In this document: positions 57,638-64,000 of the stretch, in pieces
How the letters are laid out: each line of letters opens with the position of its first letter
Position numbering within the stretch: position 1 is the first letter of the stretch
NCBI RefSeq assembly: GCF_900074925.1
Contig: NW_019716262.1
Coordinates: forward strand, 1,167,798-1,231,797
DNA length: 64,000 bases
DNA from: Ramularia collo-cygni
Taxonomy: Eukaryota; Ascomycota; Dothideomycetes; Mycosphaerellales; Mycosphaerellaceae
Reading direction: 5' to 3'
The notes under the pieces: generated by a model
The model's input: only the letters and a program-made list of their open reading frames with translations
What the model was told of the DNA's origin: nothing
Database searches by the model: none
Position numbers and translations under genes: made by a program

Positions 57638-60600
57638 ATGAATGTAAGCTTGCAAGAGTCTCTCCATGGGAGGAATGGNGTGAGCGTTGAGTTGCTGACG
57701 GCATACCAGCCTGTACGAAGAGCAACNCCAGACTCTGAGGCTGTGGGATCTTCCGAGGACGAGCGCCCGTGGCCATCCTCCATGTCTTTTGGCAAGTTTC
57801 CAATGAAAGAGAACAGTGTTCCTGGTATGCCCGGCGGTATCTGGGCAACTCAAAAGAGAGGAAGCTTCAAAATTTCCGAGGCAGCGCAGCGTAATGCGGC
57901 GCGAGATGCAGCACGTATGGGTGCTGCAGCTGCAAATGGGCAAGGTCCTTTGATGAGGGGAGCCAGTACGCCGTCTCCATCAGTCAGCGAAGGCGCAAGT
58001 TCGTTGCCTTTTGCCATTCCATTGCAGCCCACGCCGAAGACCGGCCGTTCTCTGTCTCACTCTCAGGGACAGCGAGAAGCTCCCGTGAATTCTGGTTCAC
58101 ACCTCGGTGCGGCGCCAGGACCTGCAGCAGCAGCAGCCCTTCCGCTTGGACTCCTCGCCGAGGAGGACGTTGATACGGACACGGAGTCTGATGTGGGGTC
58201 ACGCCTCACGCATACCACCTCTCATCCCCCCATAGGCTCCTTGATGCGTACAGCTACTTTGCCTGCGGCGTACGATANGATGCACAGCTCCAACAGCGGC
58301 AGAGACCGCCAGGCAGCTCCCCATTCGCCCTCCCACCGCGATCTTATGCGGGCCCGGACTTTCGAGGCGGCATTTGCAGATCTCTCCATGGGTATGTGTC
58401 TCTCTTGTTCGATGCTCACTTTTTAGAATCGCCTGACCGTTATTTTGCTGCAGATCACTCCCACCGCCGTGCTAGTCAATGGCAGAGCTCGCTCGGCTGG
58501 GACGACGTGCCCACCGTGAACGGATCACGCCGCCACTCGCTGGCAGATATTCCCACGCGTAGAGGATCCCTGGCTGGCGGCGAACCGAGTCTGCTGAGCA
58601 GAACATACACACACGACGTGTTCGAAACAGAGTCACCGACGAGCATTGGTTCCGCACGTAAGTCTTTCCGAGCTAGATCCCCTCATTTCCGCTCCTGCCC
58701 CGCTGGCGACGGTCGCGCCTTCCCCATTGATTTACAGCGACACGTCACTTGCTCAAACGTCAGTGGTGTCAGTCCTCACATGTCCATGCACATCTATCCT
58801 TTCCTCCCACATCATCCTTCTATCCACCACAACACTCCTCTTCCGTGCATCGACAGCCCTGTATCGCTACAGCAATATCGCCAGCAATACCACCAGCAAT
58901 AGCGGAGCTACAGCGACGAGAGCAGCTTCCCCGCTGCAGTGAATACTACACTGATATCGACGCGCTGGTGAGGTTCCTCGCTTGCTGCGTCATTCATCAC
59001 CCCTCCCACGACGACCATTTCCGTCAGCCTCCTCCATCCACCTACACACACCCTTCACTGCATATCAACNCCTCCTTTTTGCGAGACCGTTGCTACAACA
59101 ATAGCGCCGGCGGCAATTCCTCGCAGCAGCAGCCATTCCACCAATATTGTCGCGACGGTGAGATCTCTCACCTGCCCCATTCACTTTTCTCCTCGTCGTC
59201 ACCACTCCAAACCACACCACACTTTGCATGACGTCCTCCATCTATCTTCCTTTTACACAAACTCTTTTCTCCCCTGCCAACCCTCACACCACGCAGCGGA
59301 CAATGCCAGAGTGACGCGATTACACCGATTTGCCATCAAGATCGCTGACACACACAGATCTACAAGGCTTTCCCTCAGATCGCGCGGTCGATACAAATAA
59401 CGACCACAACCCCGCTTCACGCAACACAGAAACAGCTNACATGAACAACTACAACATCCCAGCCATGTATCGGGCTCCGACAGTCCNGCTCCAGGAACAC
59501 GAGCTCCGCGAGCTGGAACGTCGTGGAATGCAGCAAGCCACCCAGAACTATTATCCGGGCGGTAACGGCGGATCCAAGAACTCTCGCAAGCAGCTCTACA
59601 TCGTGAGCTTCAAGTGCTCTCGCGTGGATGTCTTCTTTTTGCTCGAAAATACTGGCTTGAGTGTCCGCGAAGGTGACTTGGTGATTGTTGAGGCGGACCG
59701 CGGACAGGATCTCGGCACCGTGCAACACGCCAATGTCACCCCGGAGGAAGCTCGCATGCTGAAGAAGAAGTACTCCGAAGAGCAGTACAAATGGTTGATG
59801 ATGTACAGCCGCAACAAGGAGGGCGGATACAACCCCAATGCTCAGATGAACGGGGAGCAACAGCAGCTCTTCCCGGATGCTCCCACGACCATGCAGGGCA
59901 CAATCCCTCGTGACACCTTCAACAATCTGAAGCCGAAAGCCATCAAGCGCCTTGCCAACGATCACGAGGTTAAGATGCTCGCAGAGAAGGAAGGTAATGA
60001 GGCAAAGGCCAAGCGGACGTGCCAGCAGAAGGTGTCCCATCTCCGTCTGCAGATGGAGATTCTCGATGCTGAGTGGCAATGGTGAGTTTATGTTGAGATG
60101 TTCTTTCTCTTGCAAACACTAACCTCGATGCAGGGACTTCCAAAAGCTCATTTTCTATTACTATGCGGACCACTACATCAACTTCAAGGATTTGATCACG
60201 GAACTCTACCGCATCTACAAGACACGCATCTGGCTTTCTGCGATCAACCCTGCCTCATTCTCACAGCACGCCATGGGCCAGCCACCGAGCGGCATAGGTC
60301 CAGGCGCCGTTCCCCCATACGCTCTCAACAACGGATACACAATGGCTTATGGCGAGGATAGAGATCCTTATGGTGCCCAGATGCCATATCGAATTCCCTA
60401 CGAGACTTACAACCCAAACTTTCCATCGATCCCAGGAGTCGCAAACAGTTTTGCCCCAGCTGCCCTTGGCACATACTACGACTACTACGGCACCGGTGCG
60501 CCTGTTGCAGTGACTGGTGGCGGCGCTCCTCGCGGTATCATGCCAGACGCTCGCAATGAAATGCTATTCTATGGCCGCGCCGGCAATGATGACTACCGTC

Positions 60601-61007
60601 AGCAAGCCCCTCGTGCCAACAACTTCGACGAGGCATCCGCTTCTGGTGCCTTGGTGGAGAACTCAACATCCAGCGGTGCTTCCGGCGCCGCTGTCCGTCG
60701 CCAGTCTGCCGTGCTGCCACCACCAATTGGTACACGTCGCGCCTCGCAGGTGGACGAATTCGTTGCGCCGGCCAGTCAGCATCGGGCTAGAAATCCGCAA
60801 TTCCCATCCCCATTCCGCAACGCCGATCCTGAAAACCGCTTTTTCGGACGTGANGGACTGTACCACGCCGCCGGTTCCAATGGGAACGGCAACGGCTATC
60901 GCGCCGCTCCTACCCAGGTCTACGTGGGTTCACCTTCCAGCGAGCAGCCTCCAGGATACCCATACTACTTGGGTGTGCAGGAGAGCAGTCCTCCACGTCT
61001 AGGATAG
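57638..61007 (+). CDS. PSP1 C-terminal domain protein
   Basis: The best model joins 57638-57643, 57710-58391, 58454-58657, 58903-58967, 59028-59157, 59358-60081 and 60134-61007, giving 894 residues in one frame. The PSP1 domain (yeast Psp1 is a polymerase-alpha suppressor of unclear role) is certain: KQLYIVSFKCSRVDVFFLLE, VREGDLVIVEADRGQDLGTV and, after the last intron, LIFYYYADHYINFKDLITEL. The N-terminal part is disordered with PLQPTPKTGRSLSHSQGQ and RRHSLADIPTRRGSLAGGEP, which resembles other fungal PSP1 proteins. Exons between 58658 and 59357 rest only on splice sites and phase, and the first exon (Met-Asn) is tentative: its 66-bp intron could be read through. The C-terminus is Gly/Ala/Pro-rich. 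Several Ns are present. Confidence 0.8.
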
Positions 61008-62251
61008 TCCGACCACAATCATACACTTCTACACTACGGTGGCAGAATGATTTCACGACCATAAAGATGGTCTTTGGCATTTTGACGACAATTGCGGAGT
61101 TCCATTTTGATTCTTGTTCAGGGACATGTAGAATGTCTCACGATTGCGGGAGGTGTTTATTTTCGTTCGGGCTGTGCTGTGCTGTGCTGTGCTGTGCTGC
61201 GATTGGGAAGGGATGCAAAATTTCCTCTGGAGCGCCGACGGTTGATAACGATTAAGAAATTTTGAGCAAAGGCGGAAAAGACACATTGTTGAATGAATGA
61301 AACGAAAAGTTTGATCGCGATGTGTTGATGATTTTTTGCTGTCAATTCTACCAGAATGTTGCATGTCTTACTTGTCAGGTTCGGCTTGCTTTGACTGGCA
61401 TATCCAAAAGTACCTTATTGCACCATTTTGACAGACGCGAGCGGCAGATTGAATAGTGTGTATGCATGCGAATGTGCTTCCCCCATGCGTCCTCGTGTCA
61501 AGGATGAACCGACTCGAGACATTTTATGCAGGATCACGATTCGACCAGGTCTATAACAAGGTCTCCCCAGCAGCGGAAAGCGGAGAGGAAACCTTGTAGC
61601 ATGTCGCAACGAGGTCTAGGATACAGTAATTTTGTGGGCGTGACATTTATCAGGGATTGGTGGTTGTATGCTGGCTGGCGGCTGTGAGNTAATCTGATGA
61701 TGACTGCTTGGTATGTCTCCAGCTTTCTTTTGCAAAGCTGCGGTTCGCAGGGACCAGCATCCTCCTCCGCTCATGAGCAGGCACAAGGAGGAGGTGTATG
61801 ACATTCGTATTCGATTTTCGTGCGAGATGAATCTCATTGGTCCCTCCATTCACGTATGGGNTGTTCTCCAGATGATGTCCTCACAGTCGCTGCCACACAG
61901 TCGCTGTCAATCTGAATGATGCCCAGTATCGCGTCTGTTGATATAAGGGATGATCTCTCGATGCGATGCCCGCAGGCATGCAGTGTAAATGCGTCGTCAT
62001 TTGTCCTAGTAGTCATTATGATACAGGGTCTGTGTCTTCCATCAGAACACAGTAGTAAGTAGTAAACGCCAAGTACGCCGTGCGTAAATCGTGGCGAACC
62101 AACCGACCGCAATGCCAGATTCCCGCCTCTCGTTCACCCCTCTCTCAAGTCCCATTCAACGCAACATGTTGACAGCAGCCCGCGCCATGCTCAATGCTGC
62201 CGAAAATGCGGCAAGGGGGATAATGTGAATATGCTTTGATGTGGTTGCTCG
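61008..62251. other. Intergenic between convergent genes, with a pentanucleotide repeat
   Basis: About 1.2 kb between the tails of the PSP1 and SCOC-like genes. A GCTGT pentanucleotide repeat lies at about 61171-61199. A short stretch near 61935 resembles the end of the local MITE but has no partner. Nothing else is seen. Confidence 0.55.
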
Positions 62252-62838
62252 TCATTTCCCACTCCGACCCTTTCCCTTTTGTTTTGACGGCGCTGTCGAT
62301 GTGATCTTGGAGGTCTGCATCAACTCGCCAATATATCTGCAATCTACAGTCAGCCAGGTGTTCAAAGTCCTTATCGTAGGTGTGTCCTCTGGATAGAATG
62401 GTGCACATACGATTGTAGGAACTTGTTTCCCCCCTCGAGCTTCTCATGTTCGCTCTTCACGGCCTCCACGCGGTCCACAATCGCTTGCAGACTGGTCTGC
62501 AGCACCTTGGCCTGCTCGATCAAATCCTTTCGTGCCTCCTCGCCCAACATCTCGACTTCGGCGCTATTTCGTCGCGGCGACATGGTCCGCACGTCATTCT
62601 CGTCCAGATCGGTGTCGACGACAGTGGTGGCGGATTCGCGCGACACAATCATGGTGCCGCTGCTCTTTCGGCTGCCAATTTTGGGTCGTGCGATGCGGGC
62701 CTCTTCCATGGGGTCGTCGTCTTCCTCGCTGGCCACGGCGCTGGAATCCGGTGTGGACAGCGACGATCGGGAGTTGTAAATGGTGTGCAGGGTCGAATCG
62801 GCGATTGACGGCAGGGTGCTGCTCGAGGCCGCGGACAT
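62252..62838 (-). CDS. Short coiled-coil protein, SCOC/Slo1-like
   Basis: The model joins 62838-62411 and 62336-62252 (complement; 170 residues) with a 74-bp GT-AG intron. The N-terminal half is Ser-rich and disordered with acidic patches. Residues about 105-150 form a coiled coil (LIEQAKVLQTSLQAIVDRVEAVKSEHEKLE). Across the splice junction the sequence becomes GGNKFLQSYIGELMQTSKIT and ends basic (KQKGKGRSGK). This matches the coiled coil and YI-x-x-LM ending of SCOC proteins, which bind Arl-type small GTPases at the Golgi; fungal Slo1 is similar. Without splicing the frame would end nine codons later in unrelated residues. Confidence 0.8.
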
Positions 62839-64000
62839 GATCTATGGATCTGAGCGACACAAAGAGCGGTGGACGGCGAAACGCATGCAGAGTCAAAAGG
62901 GCATTCGTTGATTAATAGGGTGGTAGCTTCGCCTCTTTGCCCTGGTGATCAAGGGACACCGGGAGAAGAATGCCCGCCGCCAGACCGACGCTAAAAGATG
63001 GGCAAGAGAGCCAGCAGGGACTCTAGGGAGAGGTGGAGGTGGAGCTAAAAACTCGTGATGACGCTGACCCGCCGGGACTCAAACTGAGACATGATTGCTG
63101 GAGCGTTCGCACGGCCACACCTACATGACATTGCAAAACACCCTTTCTACCCGCCGCCACACCGCACACCAGAGCATCTTATTATTGCTATTCTATCAAT
63201 ATGATTGATGCTCTCGTTGGTCAGCTATCATCCCCCACGAGACATGTGGACGAGTCAGTTGAGAGTAATGAGCGGATCCGAGAAGACGCCATGAAGATCC
63301 AACGACCATACAGCACCGTACAACGGAGATCGACGTCTGCGTGCAGCAAGGGTCGGATAGCCGGAAGCAGAGACCCAACCACCGCCAAGCGATGGACATA
63401 TTTGATGTTGGTCATGTCCATCAATCTTGCAGACCATCTGCGAGATTCCCACCCAGCAAGATACTCCTATTTGCATCTGATGAGATATGCGAGCGCGAAG
63501 AGATCTGCGTTTGCCATGATACTGTCTGAGCTGGAGATTGGGCAATACCTTACCTTACTCATCACGCTCATCACAACCGGCACGCAATCCACGCGTGGCA
63601 GATCGTTGATCCCGTTGCTCATCACCACTGATTAGACTGATGACCCAAAGAATGTCGACCAATTGCTGGTGTTACTAATTTATGAAACGCCAAATGTATG
63701 CAATTTGACTTCACGGACTGCCGAGTTGGTCAAAGTCGCTCGCTACCGTTGGAGGAGCTATCCATGCTCTTCCATGCAAGAGTGACGTCTGGTGTGAAAC
63801 CACGCAAGCATTGTGCAACTGTGTACTGCGCACGCCTCACCGCTTGTCATTTTTCGGCCGCAGCGTGAGCTTCTACAATTCTCACTCCACGCGGTGGGAC
63901 GACGACGGCAACAGACGGCAAGTTGGTGGAACCAAACAGAAAATCTACCCGGTTCCTCCCAAATCAATAGGTGGAAAAGAGACTGATTAATACCTTGTCG
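62839..64000. other. Right-end region, no gene recognised
   Basis: The left part is the promoter side of the SCOC-like gene. A 144-codon plus-strand frame with a true ATG (63201-63635) could be a small gene, but it has no recognisable domain and a mixed composition. No other feature is supported. Confidence 0.4.

Noticed and set aside
61930..61960. Sequence CTGTTGATATAAGG, similar to the inner part of the MITE terminal repeat
   Set aside because: Only about 14 bp match, the CAGAG start is missing, no inverted partner or 8-bp duplication is present within several hundred bases.

Overview
The window looks like nuclear DNA of a filamentous ascomycete, most likely a dothideomycete close to the Mycosphaerellaceae. 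That placement is inferred from short (about 50-70 bp) GT-AG introns, the fungal gene families present and an RIP-type mutation signature; no marker gene settles it. Scattered single Ns and one 40-N gap show a draft assembly.

Bases 1 to about 9,100 form an AT-rich block in which CA and TG dinucleotides are rare and TA is common, the mark of repeat-induced point mutation. The block is a Ty1/Copia retrotransposon (gag, protease, integrase, reverse transcriptase and RNase H can all be traced through stop codons). It is split between integrase and reverse transcriptase by a nested LTR element at 2550-5070, which has a perfect 5-bp target duplication, a minus-strand Gypsy-type gag, no pol and a convergent antisense reading frame. 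A second decayed antisense frame of 361 codons lies between the Copia pol and its 3' LTR.

From about 9.1 kb onward the DNA is ordinary gene space. In order it holds a GH72 glucanosyltransferase; a GH125 mannosidase; a secreted ferritin-like protein with PIR-type repeats; a large tandem-repeat secreted protein (minus); a Cdc20-type APC/C activator (minus) divergent from a kelch-BTB protein; a broken SprT-like protease (minus); a probable mitochondrial RRM-like protein (minus); a small unknown gene; a quinone oxidoreductase-like enzyme (minus) divergent from the ubiquilin Dsk2; a large unknown protein; L-arabinitol 4-dehydrogenase (minus); a SAT4/rhodopsin-like seven-helix membrane protein; eIF2A and Cox20 (both minus); a C2H2 zinc-finger protein; a PSP1-domain protein; and an SCOC/Slo1-like coiled-coil protein (minus). 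Two diverged copies of one hAT-like MITE, each with a perfect 8-bp target duplication, sit between genes near 18.8 and 29.6 kb.

The genes do not form a biosynthetic cluster. Four of the first five after the transposon block concern the cell wall or secretion (wall glucan elongation, mannose trimming and two repeat-bearing secreted proteins); most of the rest is core cellular machinery.
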